64,000 bases of DNA from Terriglobus roseus (GTDB lineage: Bacteria; Acidobacteriota; Terriglobia; Terriglobales; Acidobacteriaceae). The DNA is taken from assembly GCF_900105625.1 (NCBI RefSeq), contig NZ_FNSD01000001.1, positions 124,001-188,000 on the forward strand. The letters run 5' to 3'. The translations under genes were made by a program, and so were the position numbers. Below the pieces are notes generated by a model. It was not told the origin of the DNA. It ran no database searches and saw only the letters and a program-made list of their open reading frames with translations. Below are positions 8,381 to 17,800 of the stretch, piece by piece (position 1 is the first letter of the stretch; each line of letters opens with the position of its first letter).

Positions 8381-9423
8381 ACCCCTTCGCCTATCAAAGA
8401 GCCACCGCGCCCGAGGGCGCCATCCACTCCATCGCGACAGACAAGAACGCCAAGCTGCTCGGGGGTGGTACCAACCTGGTCGACCTAATGAAGCAGGACG
8501 TCGAACATCCGACGACGCTGATCGACATCACACGTCTGCAGGCGCTGTCGCACATCGAAGCGGCTGAAGGTGGTCACCGCGTTGGCTCGCTGGTTCGCAA
8601 TAGCGATCTAGCCAATGATGCTGCTGTACGCAAGACCTATCCGCTGCTCTCGCAAGCGCTGCTGGCCGGTGCCTCCGCACAGCTACGGAACCTCGCAACC
8701 ACCGGCGGTAACCTGATGCAGCGCACCCGCTGCTACTACTTCTACGATCCCGCGCTGCCCTCCTGTAATAAACGCGCGCCCGGCTCCGGTTGCGGCGCCA
8801 TCCAGGGCTTCAATCGCATCCACGCGATCCTTGGTCAGACGGATGAAGGCGCAACCAGCGCCCACACTTGCATCGCAACCAATCCGAGCGACATGAATGT
8901 TGCGCTCTCGGCACTTCATGCAGTGGTTGAAATCAGCGGGCCTAAGGGTAAGCGTACCGTGCCCGTCCGCGAGTTCCACCGTCTGGTCGGTAAGACGCCC
9001 GACCTCGACACCAACCTGCGGCAGGATGAGCTGATCACCGGCGTCCACCTGCCGGCATCCGCCGCAAAGTTCGCGGCGAACAGCTACTACCTCAAGGCAC
9101 GCGATCGCCAGAGCTATGCCTTCGCTCTCGTCTCGGTTGCTGCCGGTCTCGAGATGGACGGCGGCAACATCAAGTCCGTCGCGCTCGCACTTGGCGGAGT
9201 AGCGCACAAGCCATGGACAAGCGAAGCGGCTGAGAAGGCGATGGTCGGCAAGCCGGCCACCGAAGAGACATTCAAGGCGGCGGCGGAAGCTGCACTCCAG
9301 GGTGCGAAGGGCTACGAGCACAACGCCTTCAAGATCGAACTCGCCAAGAGCTGCATCGTCCGCGCCTTCACCCTCGCGGCACAGGGCACCGGCAACCACG
9401 GTGCAGAAGGAGCAGCAGCATGA
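8377..9423 (+). CDS. paoB: Periplasmic aldehyde oxidoreductase, FAD subunit (YagS/PaoB type)
   Basis: This 348-residue protein is the medium, FAD-binding subunit. LLGGGTNLVDLMKQ near residue 28 and TTGGNLMQRTRC near residue 108 are the FAD-binding signatures. The cysteine-rich stretch RTRCYYF...PSCNKR...SGCGA matches the extra [4Fe-4S] site known in E. coli PaoB. It begins at GTG 8377, overlapping the paoA stop, so it is probably translationally coupled. It has no signal of its own and would be exported together with the Tat-tagged small subunit. Confidence 0.92.
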   Translation: MNPFAYQRATAPEGAIHSIATDKNAKLLGGGTNLVDLMKQDVEHPTTLIDITRLQALSHIEAAEGGHRVGSLVRNSDLANDAAVRKTYPLLSQALLAGASAQLRNLATTGGNLMQRTRCYYFYDPALPSCNKRAPGSGCGAIQGFNRIHAILGQTDEGATSAHTCIATNPSDMNVALSALHAVVEISGPKGKRTVPVREFHRLVGKTPDLDTNLRQDELITGVHLPASAAKFAANSYYLKARDRQSYAFALVSVAAGLEMDGGNIKSVALALGGVAHKPWTSEAAEKAMVGKPATEETFKAAAEAALQGAKGYEHNAFKIELAKSCIVRAFTLAAQGTGNHGAEGAAA

Positions 9424-11681
9424 TTGACGCGATGCAAGACGAAAAGAGTCCCGTCGGCAACGGCAAGGAACTTCCAGTGCGTTACGACGGCAAACTGAAA
9501 GTCATGGGCAAGGCGAAGTACGCCGCGGAGTTCTCGAAGGAGATGGAAGAGCAGTTCAAGGGCAAGGGCATGGTGTACGCCTACCTCGTTCTCTCGCACA
9601 TCGCTTCCGGCGAGATTGTCAGCATGGACACCACCGCTGCGGACCGTGCTTCCGGCGTCGTCAAAATTCTGACGCCCTTCAATGCACCTAAGCTCCCCAT
9701 GGTCGCGCCGCAGCCGCCTGCCACGCGCAAGCTGTCACTGCTGCAGGACCGCAACGTCTATTACAACGGCGAGCCGATTGGCGTCGTCGTGGCCAAGTCC
9801 CAGGTTGAGGCTGCGCATGCTGCCTCGCTGATCAAAGTGAAGTACAAGGCATCACCCCCGAAGCTCGGCTTTGAAAAACGTCTCGGAGAAGCCCGCATGC
9901 CTAAGGGCGGCAATGCTCCCAAGGCACAGAAGCACGGTAACGAGGCGGAAGCTTGGGCTAAAGCGACGACCGTCGTTGAGCAGACGTACTCCACACCGCT
10001 GCAGACGCACAATCCCATGGAGCCGCATGCCACCATTGCTGCGTGGGACGGCGAAAAGCTCACTGTCTACGACGCCACCCAGTACATCAGCGGCGACAAA
10101 TTGACGCTGGCCAAGCACTTCTCTCTACCGCTCGACAACGTTCATGTCATCGACCCTTACGTTGGCGGTGGATTTGGGTCAAAGGGATCCACGTGGTCTC
10201 ACGTGATCCTGTGCGCCGTGGCCTCAAAAGTGGTGGGCGCGCCGGTACGACTGGCCATGGAGCGCACACAGATGTTTGGACCGGTCGGTGGCCGTCCAAA
10301 GACCGTCCAGAAGATCAAGCTCGGCACAGACGCGAATGGCAAGCTCGTGGCCATGCAGCATGACGTCATCATGCCGGCCTCGATTATGGAGGACTTCCTG
10401 GAGGCTGCAGCCACGCAGACTACCATGCTCTACCAGTGCGATCAGATCTCCACCTCGCACAAGATGGTTGACATGAACATCGGCGTGCAGACGTTTCAGC
10501 GAGCGCCCGGCGAATCCGTCGGCACCACGGCGCTCGAATCGGCGATGGATGAGCTTGCCATCAAGCTGAATATGGATCCGCTCCAATTACGTCTTCTGAA
10601 CTACGCGGAGAAGGACCCGGGTGAGCAGAAAGAGTTCTCGTCGAAGAACCTGAAGCAGGCCTACACCGACGCAGCCCAGCGCTTCGGCTGGACCAAACGC
10701 AACGGCACGCCCGGAGCCATGCGCGAAGGCAACAAGCGCGTCGGCTACGGCATGGCGACGGCAACGTATCCCGCAAATCGCTCGGCTGCCATGGCTGTCG
10801 TTCGCCTGCTGCCCAGCGGGCGAATCTTCATCGGCTGCGGCACGCAGGATCTCGGCACCGGCATGTACACCATGATGGCGCAGACGGTCGTGCAGGAATT
10901 GGACGTGCCGTGGGATATGGTCGACGTAAAACTCGGCGACTCAACGCTGCCGAAGGCTCCGGTGTCTGGCGGATCGCAGTCAACTGCTTCGGTTGGGCCA
11001 GCGGTCAAGGACGCATGCAGCCAGTTGAAGCTCAAGCTGGCATCGATGGCCGTCTCTGACCCTTCTTCGAAGCTCTACCAGGCCATGCCGCAGGACATCG
11101 ACGTTAAGGGCGGCATGCTGACTTCAAGGACGGACCCTTCGAAGTCGGAACCGCTCTCCCTGTCTATCACCCGGAACAAGGGCGCGGTTATCGAAGAAAT
11201 GGGCTCTGGCGAACCCAGCCAGGAAGCTTCCAAGCAGCTCTCAACGCACAGCTGGGGCGCGGTCTTCGTAGAGGTTGCGGTCGACGAGCACACGCACATG
11301 GTAGAAGTACGTCGCGTCGTCGCGACCTACGACATTGGCAAGCTGCTCAATCAGAAGACGGGCATGTCGCAGCTTGAAGGCGGCATCGTGTGGGGTATCG
11401 GCACCGCGCTGACGGAAGAGACAGTGCTGGACAACATCACAGGCCGCATCGTGAACAACAACCTCGCGGAGTACCACGTGCCCGTGAACCTTGACGCCGG
11501 GACCATTGACGTCAGTGTGATCGACAGACCGGACATCAAGTTCAATCCGCAGGGTGCTCGCGGCATCGGCGAGATCGGAATCACCGGCATCGCAGGCGCC
11601 ATAGCCAACGCCATCTACAACGCAACAGGCAAACGCGTCCGCGACTTCCCCATTACGCCGGACAAGATCATGGCTGCATAA
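9420..11681 (+). CDS. paoC: Periplasmic aldehyde oxidoreductase, molybdenum-binding subunit (YagR/PaoC type)
   Basis: This 753-residue large subunit carries the molybdenum cofactor and the substrate site. Visible family motifs are GGGFGSKG in the middle, QRAPGES, GCGTQDLGTGMYTM, SGGSQSTASVG, and ARGIGEIGITG near the C-terminus, which contains the conserved Glu used as catalytic base in this family. It overlaps paoB by 4 bp. The chaperone gene usually found with this system (paoD/XdhC type) is not next to it: the operon ends at a strong stem-loop and recQ follows. Confidence 0.93.
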   Translation: MIDAMQDEKSPVGNGKELPVRYDGKLKVMGKAKYAAEFSKEMEEQFKGKGMVYAYLVLSHIASGEIVSMDTTAADRASGVVKILTPFNAPKLPMVAPQPPATRKLSLLQDRNVYYNGEPIGVVVAKSQVEAAHAASLIKVKYKASPPKLGFEKRLGEARMPKGGNAPKAQKHGNEAEAWAKATTVVEQTYSTPLQTHNPMEPHATIAAWDGEKLTVYDATQYISGDKLTLAKHFSLPLDNVHVIDPYVGGGFGSKGSTWSHVILCAVASKVVGAPVRLAMERTQMFGPVGGRPKTVQKIKLGTDANGKLVAMQHDVIMPASIMEDFLEAAATQTTMLYQCDQISTSHKMVDMNIGVQTFQRAPGESVGTTALESAMDELAIKLNMDPLQLRLLNYAEKDPGEQKEFSSKNLKQAYTDAAQRFGWTKRNGTPGAMREGNKRVGYGMATATYPANRSAAMAVVRLLPSGRIFIGCGTQDLGTGMYTMMAQTVVQELDVPWDMVDVKLGDSTLPKAPVSGGSQSTASVGPAVKDACSQLKLKLASMAVSDPSSKLYQAMPQDIDVKGGMLTSRTDPSKSEPLSLSITRNKGAVIEEMGSGEPSQEASKQLSTHSWGAVFVEVAVDEHTHMVEVRRVVATYDIGKLLNQKTGMSQLEGGIVWGIGTALTEETVLDNITGRIVNNNLAEYHVPVNLDAGTIDVSVIDRPDIKFNPQGARGIGEIGITGIAGAIANAIYNATGKRVRDFPITPDKIMAA

Positions 11682-11698
11682 GACAACCTGCACAGGAA

Positions 11699-11734
11699 AA
11701 GATAAGCGGCACCAGCAATGGTGCCGCTTATCTT
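11699..11734 (+). terminator. Strong stem-loop after the paoABC operon
   Basis: This is a perfect 15-bp inverted repeat (arms 11699-11713 and 11720-11734) with a 6-nt loop, beginning 17 bp after the paoC stop. The arms end in AAGATAAG/CTTATCTT, giving a short T-rich end on both strands. Confidence 0.8.
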
Positions 11735-11769
11735 TGTGCATCATCGTAGAGGCGAACGCTATGCGAAAA

Positions 11770-11775
11770 TAGCAT
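11770..11775 (+). promoter_or_regulatory. Candidate -10 element of leaderless recQ
   Basis: TAGCAT is followed by 7 nt and then the recQ ATG at 11783. No Shine-Dalgarno sequence is present. Confidence 0.45.
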
Positions 11776-11782
11776 TCACCGC

Positions 11783-14188
11783 ATGGCCTCCACTCCGCCC
11801 CAGCCCGACCTTCAGGCACTGCTCCACAGCACCTTTGGCTTTCGCGATTTTCGCGTGAACCAGCAGGCTGTATGCGAGGCTGCAACGGCAGGTCGGGATG
11901 TCCTGCTCGTCATGCCGACGGGCGCTGGCAAGAGTCTTTGCTACCAACTCCCCGCGCTTGCACGGGGCGGCACAGCCCTCGTGATTTCACCGCTCATTGC
12001 ACTCATGGACGACCAGGCGCACAAGCTCACAGCGCTTGGGCTGAACGTGGGGCGCATCCACTCCGGCATGGATCGTGAACACAGCCGTCAGGTCTGCCGC
12101 GACTATCTGGACGGCAAACTGCAGTTCCTGTTCATCGCACCCGAACGCTTCCGCGTACCGGGTTTTGGCGCCATGCTGACCAAGCGCCTGCCTTCGCTGA
12201 TCGCGATCGACGAAGCACACTGCATCTCGCAATGGGGCCACGACTTCCGGCCCGACTATCGCAACCTGGCAGCGCATCTGCGATCGCTCCGCCCAGCCCC
12301 GGTGATCGCCCTCACAGCCACGGCCACCCCGCAGGTGCAGCGAGACATCGTCAGCGAACTCGCCCTGCACGACCCCAGGCAGTTCATCCACGGCTTCCGC
12401 CGCACCAACCTCGCGGTCGAAGTCGTCGAGGTCAGCAAGCCGCGCCGCATTGAACTCGCGCGTAAGTTGCTGAAGGACGCGTCCAACCGCCCCGCCATCA
12501 TCTACGCGCCATCGCGCAAGGACGCTGAGGCACTTGCGATCGAACTCAACACCGACTTCCCTACAGCCAGCTACCACGCCGGCCTGGACCCCGGTACGCG
12601 CGACCGGGTGCAGCGCAGCTTCCTTGACGGCAAGACGGAGGTCGTCGTTGCGACCATTGCCTTCGGCATGGGTATCGACAAGGCAGACGTACGGACGGTG
12701 CTACACATGGCCATGCCTGCGTCGGTTGAGAGTTTCTACCAGGAGATTGGTCGTGCCGGCCGCGATGGCAAGCCTGCCCGCACCGTGCTGATGTACAGCT
12801 TCGCCGACCGGCGGATGCATGACTTCTTCCTGGAGCGCGACTATCCACCTGCAGACACACTGGCACGCATCGCGACTGCACTCGGAGACGAGCCAATCCA
12901 TGCGGACGACCTACGCATCCGCCTGAAATTGGACCTCGATATCTTCGGACCTGCGCTCGATAAGCTGCTGGCCCAGGGCGCCGCGCAGATCGACATGGGC
13001 GGCAACGTCACCCGTGCAGAAAACCCGAACGCACAATGGCGTCGCACCTACGACACCCAGGTAAATTTCCGCCGTAGCCAGATCGACGCGATGATGCGCT
13101 TCGCCTCGGGCGCAGAGTGCCGCATGGCCGCGCTCATCAAGCACTTCGGCGACTCCTCCGACAGCAGCCGCAGTTGCGGCCTTTGCGACTTCTGCTCGCC
13201 GGAGCGCGCCTCCGCACAGGCGTTCCGTGAACCGACCAGCGACGAGATGCGCGAGATCAAGCGCATGCTTCGCGCCCTCTCCGGTGCTTCCGCCGGCAAG
13301 TCCACCGGGAAGCTCTACACCGAGCTGTACCCTGGCGGAGCGCTTGACCGGAAAGAGATGGACGCGCTCCTCGATTCGCTGACACGCGCCGGGTATACCG
13401 CCGTCGAGTCCGCCAGCTTCGTCGCAGAAGACGGCCGCGAGATCAGTTACCGTCGGGCCCTTCTGACTCATGAAGGTCGCGAAGTCGAAGACACGGGCGA
13501 GGACCCCGTCGGGCTTCAGCTACGCGACGCCGAAACCGTCAACGCAGGACGCACGCGAACGCGTGACCGCAGCACATCGACGGCCGCGAAAAAGAAGTCG
13601 GCCGACACCGAGAACACCCCGCTCTCCGCCGAACAGAAGCAGCTTGATGCGGCACTGCGCGCCTGGCGAGCCTCGGAGGCGAAAACCATCGGCAAGCCCG
13701 CATTCGTTGTCTTTGGTGACCGCACACTTCGGGCTATCGTCCTGGACGCACCCGCCTCCATGGCCGATCTGCAAAACATCTCAGGCATCGGCCCGGCAAA
13801 GGCCGAGCGCTTCGGCGAGGCAATCCTGGCCGTCGTCAGTGGTAGTCCCACACCTGTGAGGAAGCCTACGCCCCGTGCTGCCGATACGAAGACGACGCGC
13901 GCACCTGCCGCGACGACCGTGCAGAAGACCATCTCCTATGCGTCGCCGACTCCCGCAGCGGTCACCCCACACCAATCGCTGGAACATGCTTTGAAAGTTT
14001 GGCGCATGCGAGAGGCACAGCGGCAATCCACCGCCCCCTTCGACCTCCTGCACGACCGGACCATCCGCGAGATCGCGGAACAGAAGCCCCAATCCCTGGA
14101 GGACCTTCGCACTGTCGATGGTATCGACGGTGCCTGGATCGACCGCTTTGGCGCTGCTGTTTGCTCACTAGTGTCGCAGCACGCGTAA
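11783..14188 (+). CDS. recQ: ATP-dependent DNA helicase RecQ with two C-terminal HRDC-like repeats
   Basis: This 801-residue superfamily 2 3'-5' helicase works in recombination and fork repair. The helicase core has [14 protein letters not shown] (Walker A), [18 protein letters not shown] (DEAH box), ALTATATPQ and [10 protein letters not shown]. The RecQ zinc site is seen as [13 protein letters not shown] with CGLCDFC. A winged-helix region follows. The C-terminus contains two related HRDC-like units, about residues 621-685 and 733-801, both reading LxxALxxWRxxEA...DRTxRxI...L..(V/I)xGIxxAxxxRFG; they are joined by a Pro/Thr/Ala-rich linker. Standard RecQ of about 610 residues has one HRDC. 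Confidence 0.95.
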   Translation: MASTPPQPDLQALLHSTFGFRDFRVNQQAVCEAATAGRDVLLVMPTGAGKSLCYQLPALARGGTALVISPLIALMDDQAHKLTALGLNVGRIHSGMDREHSRQVCRDYLDGKLQFLFIAPERFRVPGFGAMLTKRLPSLIAIDEAHCISQWGHDFRPDYRNLAAHLRSLRPAPVIALTATATPQVQRDIVSELALHDPRQFIHGFRRTNLAVEVVEVSKPRRIELARKLLKDASNRPAIIYAPSRKDAEALAIELNTDFPTASYHAGLDPGTRDRVQRSFLDGKTEVVVATIAFGMGIDKADVRTVLHMAMPASVESFYQEIGRAGRDGKPARTVLMYSFADRRMHDFFLERDYPPADTLARIATALGDEPIHADDLRIRLKLDLDIFGPALDKLLAQGAAQIDMGGNVTRAENPNAQWRRTYDTQVNFRRSQIDAMMRFASGAECRMAALIKHFGDSSDSSRSCGLCDFCSPERASAQAFREPTSDEMREIKRMLRALSGASAGKSTGKLYTELYPGGALDRKEMDALLDSLTRAGYTAVESASFVAEDGREISYRRALLTHEGREVEDTGEDPVGLQLRDAETVNAGRTRTRDRSTSTAAKKKSADTENTPLSAEQKQLDAALRAWRASEAKTIGKPAFVVFGDRTLRAIVLDAPASMADLQNISGIGPAKAERFGEAILAVVSGSPTPVRKPTPRAADTKTTRAPAATTVQKTISYASPTPAAVTPHQSLEHALKVWRMREAQRQSTAPFDLLHDRTIREIAEQKPQSLEDLRTVDGIDGAWIDRFGAAVCSLVSQHA

Positions 14189-14379
14189 AGTTGTGCACCG
14201 GCCCACCGCTGTGTGCTGCAAACAAACCGACCCCACCTCGTCCGCCTACCGCACACAGTCGTAGATCGAAGAACTACGCGATAGATTCGCTGCTAAACTT
14301 ACTTTGCTGGCCGGAATGCACGCTGATTCGGCACTTACCCGTCCAAATTTTCAGAACCACCCGAAGGAGCAATTGCGCC

Positions 14380-15336
14380 ATGGCTGACCTCTCTTCTTCT
14401 AACGGCAACTACGCACCGCACGGTTTGCGGCTGAAGACCGGCCTGGCCGAGATGCTTAAGGGCGGCGTCATCATGGACGTCATGAATGTTGAGCAGGCGC
14501 GCATCGCGGAAGAAGCCGGCGCTGTCTCCGTCATGGCTCTCGAGCGCGTTCCTGCGATGATCCGCGCCGAAGGCGGCGTGGCTCGCATGGCGAACCCCAA
14601 GCTCATCAAGGAAATCATCGCCACGGTTTCCATCCCGGTCATGGCAAAGGCCCGCATCGGCCACTTCGCCGAAGCGCAGGTCCTGCAGCACCTCGGCGTT
14701 GACTTCATCGATGAGAGCGAAGTCCTGACGCCCGCCGATGAGGTCTACCACATCGACAAACACGCCTTCACCACACCCTTCGTCTGTGGCGCACGCAATC
14801 TCGGCGAGGCGCTTCGTCGCATCGCAGAAGGCGCTGCCATGATTCGCACCAAGGGTGAGCCCGGCACCGGTGACGTCGTTCACGCCGTGCAGCACATGCG
14901 CCAGATCATCCGCGAGATCAAGGGCCTCACCGTCCTCGGCGACGAAGAACTCTACAACGCTGCCAAGGTCCACGGCGCGCCGTATGAGCTGGTACGCATG
15001 GTTGCGCAGACGGGTAAACTTCCCGTTCCGAACTTCTCAGCGGGCGGCATTGCCACACCGGCTGACGCTGCACTGATGATGCAGCTCGGCGCTGAGACAG
15101 TATTCGTTGGCAGCGGCATCTTCATGAAGGAGGGCGCAACCCCCCTCAACGTGGAGAACGATCCCAAGGATCGCGCCGAGGCCATCTCCCGCGCTAAGGC
15201 CATCGTGATCGCGGCGACGCACTACGACGATCCAAAGATCCTTGCGGAAGCCAGCGAGGCTGTCATCGGTTCGATGAAGGGGCTTGCAGCAGCAGCCATC
15301 GAGGAGAAGAACCTGATGCAGACTCGCGGCTGGTAG
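14380..15336 (+). CDS. pdxS: Pyridoxal 5'-phosphate synthase, lyase subunit PdxS
   Basis: This 318-residue (beta/alpha)8 enzyme makes PLP from ribose 5-phosphate, glyceraldehyde 3-phosphate and ammonia delivered by PdxT. The sequence is highly canonical: [50 protein letters not shown] with an active-site Lys, [14 protein letters not shown] with the second Lys, and [17 protein letters not shown]. The open frame extends far upstream, but the ATG at 14380 with GGAG 10 nt before it gives the family N-terminus. A 191-bp leader region separates it from recQ. Confidence 0.97.
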   Translation: MADLSSSNGNYAPHGLRLKTGLAEMLKGGVIMDVMNVEQARIAEEAGAVSVMALERVPAMIRAEGGVARMANPKLIKEIIATVSIPVMAKARIGHFAEAQVLQHLGVDFIDESEVLTPADEVYHIDKHAFTTPFVCGARNLGEALRRIAEGAAMIRTKGEPGTGDVVHAVQHMRQIIREIKGLTVLGDEELYNAAKVHGAPYELVRMVAQTGKLPVPNFSAGGIATPADAALMMQLGAETVFVGSGIFMKEGATPLNVENDPKDRAEAISRAKAIVIAATHYDDPKILAEASEAVIGSMKGLAAAAIEEKNLMQTRGW

Positions 15337-15397
15337 GCGTCGAGCGCCCACTGACCGCTTTCCGTGGGCTTTCGTCGGTCAACGCAAAGATGTAGAC

Positions 15398-15431
15398 GAA
15401 AGGCCGCGAGCTATCGTGGCCTTTCTCTTTT
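15398..15431 (+). terminator. Probable terminator after pdxS
   Basis: An 8-bp stem (gaaaggcc 15398-15405, ggcctttc 15418-15425) is followed by tcttttgg. It lies just before the Rid-like gene, so it may only reduce read-through. Confidence 0.5.
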
Positions 15432-15441
15432 GGAGAATCCA

Positions 15442-16203
15442 ATGGACGACGTGACCCTGATGAAAGTACCGGACGGTGGCTTTGCGTACGTCCCGAGCCG
15501 CGGGCGTGCTTTCTCAACGGGAGTCGTCGCGCTGGAAGGTCACGTGTTGCGCCGCGTCCATCTGCAGCACCCTCTTTCCTTCGAGGCCGGATTCCAATTT
15601 GCAGCGGGGTCCATCCGAGCTGCGGGGCGTCCGCTCAATGCTCTCTGCGGGTGTGAGCTGCGCATTGCGAGACGTCTGACACGTTCGGAATTCTCGGAGT
15701 TCAACCAGCGATATATTGCTGCGCTTCGGACTGCTGGTTTCAACACAGAGCCCGTAAATCCAGCCGCTCGAACAAATGTGGTGCCCTTCGCCGGAACACC
15801 AACAGATGCGACACTTACCGCTTTCACCTTCGCGACGCCCGGGTGCGCACGACCGACGGGCCCGGACTTTCTCGTCTCCGGCAAACCCGAACTCACGGGA
15901 GACTCTGATGAGGTCATTGCTCCCTCCGACCAGTCGGTTGCAGGATTGGAAGCGAAGGCTGCTTTCGTCCTAGAAGAGTTGCAGCTCATCGTGCGGCAGC
16001 TTGGCGCTCAATGGGTCAATGCCACTGCCGTACAGATCTACTCACAGCATTCGGTGGGTAATCTCAAAGTGGTTTCCGAATCAGGCCTGCCGATTGCCGT
16101 TTTCACGCACGTACCTGGCGACCCACCCGTCTTCGGACCCGGCGGCGTGCCACTTGAATTTGAGGCCGATGTTCGCTCGGTCACTCTTGAGGACGCCCTA
16201 TAA
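15442..16203 (+). CDS. Rid-superfamily-like protein between pdxS and pdxT
   Basis: This 253-residue protein appears to contain two Rid (YjgF/UK114) type segments. The first shows FQFAAGSIR followed later by EFSEFNQRYIAALRTAGF and NPAARTNVVP, like the Rid pattern 'F..FN..Y..........PARTxV' with its conserved Arg. The second shows AAFVLEELQLIVRQLGAQWVNATAVQIY, matching the helix and strand that follow in Rid proteins. Rid enzymes hydrolyse reactive enamine/imine products of PLP enzymes, and the position within the PLP synthase locus fits that role. The assignment comes from pattern reading only. A GGAG precedes the ATG at 15442. Confidence 0.55.
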   Translation: MDDVTLMKVPDGGFAYVPSRGRAFSTGVVALEGHVLRRVHLQHPLSFEAGFQFAAGSIRAAGRPLNALCGCELRIARRLTRSEFSEFNQRYIAALRTAGFNTEPVNPAARTNVVPFAGTPTDATLTAFTFATPGCARPTGPDFLVSGKPELTGDSDEVIAPSDQSVAGLEAKAAFVLEELQLIVRQLGAQWVNATAVQIYSQHSVGNLKVVSESGLPIAVFTHVPGDPPVFGPGGVPLEFEADVRSVTLEDAL

Positions 16204-16227
16204 GTCTCGGCAGCGCCATGCAGCCGC

Positions 16228-16233
16228 TATGAT
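16228..16233 (+). promoter_or_regulatory. Candidate -10 element of leaderless pdxT
   Basis: TATGAT is followed by ggcggt and the pdxT ATG at 16240. If used, pdxT has its own promoter despite lying downstream of pdxS. Confidence 0.45.
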
Positions 16234-16239
16234 GGCGGT

Positions 16240-16833
16240 ATGGCCGATCTTTCCGCGCAACCAACCATCGGTATCCTCGCGCTCCAGGGCGCTTTCGACG
16301 CACATGCGCGCATGCTCCAGGCGCTCGGAGCAAAGACCGTGCTGGTCCGTAAGCCCGAGCAACTAGCTACCATCGACGGCCTCGTGATTCCGGGGGGCGA
16401 ATCGACCACCTTTCTGAAACATCTGGAGCGAGCCGGTTTTTTTGAGGCACTTGCTGACTTCACCCGTGTAAAGCCTACCTTCGGCACTTGCGCCGGCGTC
16501 ATCCTATTGGCCAAGACGGTGCTCAGTCCTGCTCAGAAATCTCTGAAAGTGCTCGACATCACCATCGAACGGAATGCCTACGGCCGTCAGAACGACTCGC
16601 GCATCCTCGAGGCTGAGACGACTTTGCCTGGCGGGCCCATCGAGATGGTTTACATCCGCGCGCCACGCATCACAGCGATGGGTCCGGGGGTCGAGGTTCT
16701 GGCCGATCGAGAGGGCTCCCCGACCCTCGTCCGTCAGGGTCACCTTCTTGCCGCGACCTTTCACCCGGAACTGTCAACCGACCCGCGTGTGCACCAGCTA
16801 TTTCTTGACCTTGTGACGTCCGCGCGGATCTGA
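16240..16833 (+). CDS. pdxT: Pyridoxal 5'-phosphate synthase, glutaminase subunit PdxT
   Basis: This 197-residue class I glutamine amidotransferase releases ammonia from glutamine and channels it to PdxS. Start-region motif IGILALQGAFDAH, the PGGEST segment, the nucleophile Cys in GTCAGVILLA and the His-Glu pair in TFHPELSTD are all present. It is separated from pdxS by the Rid-like gene instead of being adjacent. The ATG has no Shine-Dalgarno sequence but a TATGAT 6 nt upstream. Confidence 0.96.
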   Translation: MADLSAQPTIGILALQGAFDAHARMLQALGAKTVLVRKPEQLATIDGLVIPGGESTTFLKHLERAGFFEALADFTRVKPTFGTCAGVILLAKTVLSPAQKSLKVLDITIERNAYGRQNDSRILEAETTLPGGPIEMVYIRAPRITAMGPGVEVLADREGSPTLVRQGHLLAATFHPELSTDPRVHQLFLDLVTSARI

Positions 16834-16928
16834 CGTCCGATTTTCGAAGCTCTGACTGCAGATTTGCGCCTAACGGGTTTTCAGCAGCGCGGGCACGGAG
16901 TACACTCAACGCCAACAGCGCCTGCGCC

Positions 16929-17708
16929 ATGCCCGCTATTCTTCATCCCGATGAGGTCGTTGAAAAACGGCCGTCCCGCCGCGTAGACGAGGGTGATACC
17001 GGTGGCGGTCGCCTGCCTCCGATTGAGCCGAAGCACACCGGCGGTGGCGGTGATGGTGACAACTGGAACAACAAGCCGGTGGGCCGTCGCGGTCCGCGCG
17101 AACGGCTGGGAAACTATCGTCGTGGCCTGTTCTTTGCCCTGGCCGGCGACCTGATGTTCTTCGTTGCAATTGTCTGCGCCTTCTTCGCAACCAAGCATTC
17201 CGGCCACATCGATGCCTATAACCACTGGGTCTATTCGTGGGTCCCGATCACAATCCCCGCAATCCTGTGGCTGAATACGGGTGCGCTCATCCTTTCGTCC
17301 ATTACGGTGGAGGTGGCACGCCGCTCCATATTCCGTGAGATCGACGTCATGGAAGAGTGGCTGGGCATGGGCACTCCAACGCGTAAGCGCGTGATGCCCT
17401 GGCTGGCCGCATCGACCCTGCTCGGACTTGCTTTCCTGTGGGGACAGTACCTGGCCTGGAAGCAACTGGCACGCGAGCCGCTCTTCATTCGCGGCAACCA
17501 ATCATCGCGTTTTTTCTACCTGATTACCGGCATTCACGGCGTCCACCTGCTGTTGGGGATCGTCCTCTTGATCGCTGCATTTATCGGGATGCGGACCGTC
17601 CGGCAGATCGAATCGCGACAGATACTAGTAGACAGCAGCGCCTGGTACTGGCACACCATGGGCGTGCTCTGGATCTTCCTCTTCGGTCTGCTGATCTACG
17701 GACAGTAA
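16929..17708 (+). CDS. Cytochrome c oxidase subunit III-like membrane protein
   Basis: This 259-residue haem-copper oxidase subunit III family protein has a Gly/Pro/Asp-rich soluble N-terminus (about 1-60) and about five membrane helices, including LFFALAGDLMFFVAIVCAFF, the TLLGLAFLWGQYLAW helix, GIHGVHLLLGIVLLIAAF and WYWHTMGVLWIFLFGLLI. The GIHGVH and YWHxMGVLW motifs are typical of the short CtaE type. No other oxidase subunit genes are nearby, so it is either an orphan subunit or belongs to an oxidase encoded elsewhere. Confidence 0.85.
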   Translation: MPAILHPDEVVEKRPSRRVDEGDTGGGRLPPIEPKHTGGGGDGDNWNNKPVGRRGPRERLGNYRRGLFFALAGDLMFFVAIVCAFFATKHSGHIDAYNHWVYSWVPITIPAILWLNTGALILSSITVEVARRSIFREIDVMEEWLGMGTPTRKRVMPWLAASTLLGLAFLWGQYLAWKQLAREPLFIRGNQSSRFFYLITGIHGVHLLLGIVLLIAAFIGMRTVRQIESRQILVDSSAWYWHTMGVLWIFLFGLLIYGQ

Positions 17709-17744
17709 CTCCGGAATACTGACAGGCTTACCTGAAACGAAGAT

Positions 17745-17773
17745 GCTGGTCGGCCAGTGAAGACCCGACCAGC
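17745..17773. terminator. Stem-loop between convergent genes
   Basis: A 9-bp perfect inverted repeat (gctggtcgg 17745-17753, ccgaccagc 17765-17773) with an 11-nt loop lies between the oxidase subunit and the peptidase genes. It could serve both directions, though no T-run is strong. Confidence 0.5.
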
Positions 17774-17800
17774 ACAGAACTCAGGCATCGCTGCAAGAGG

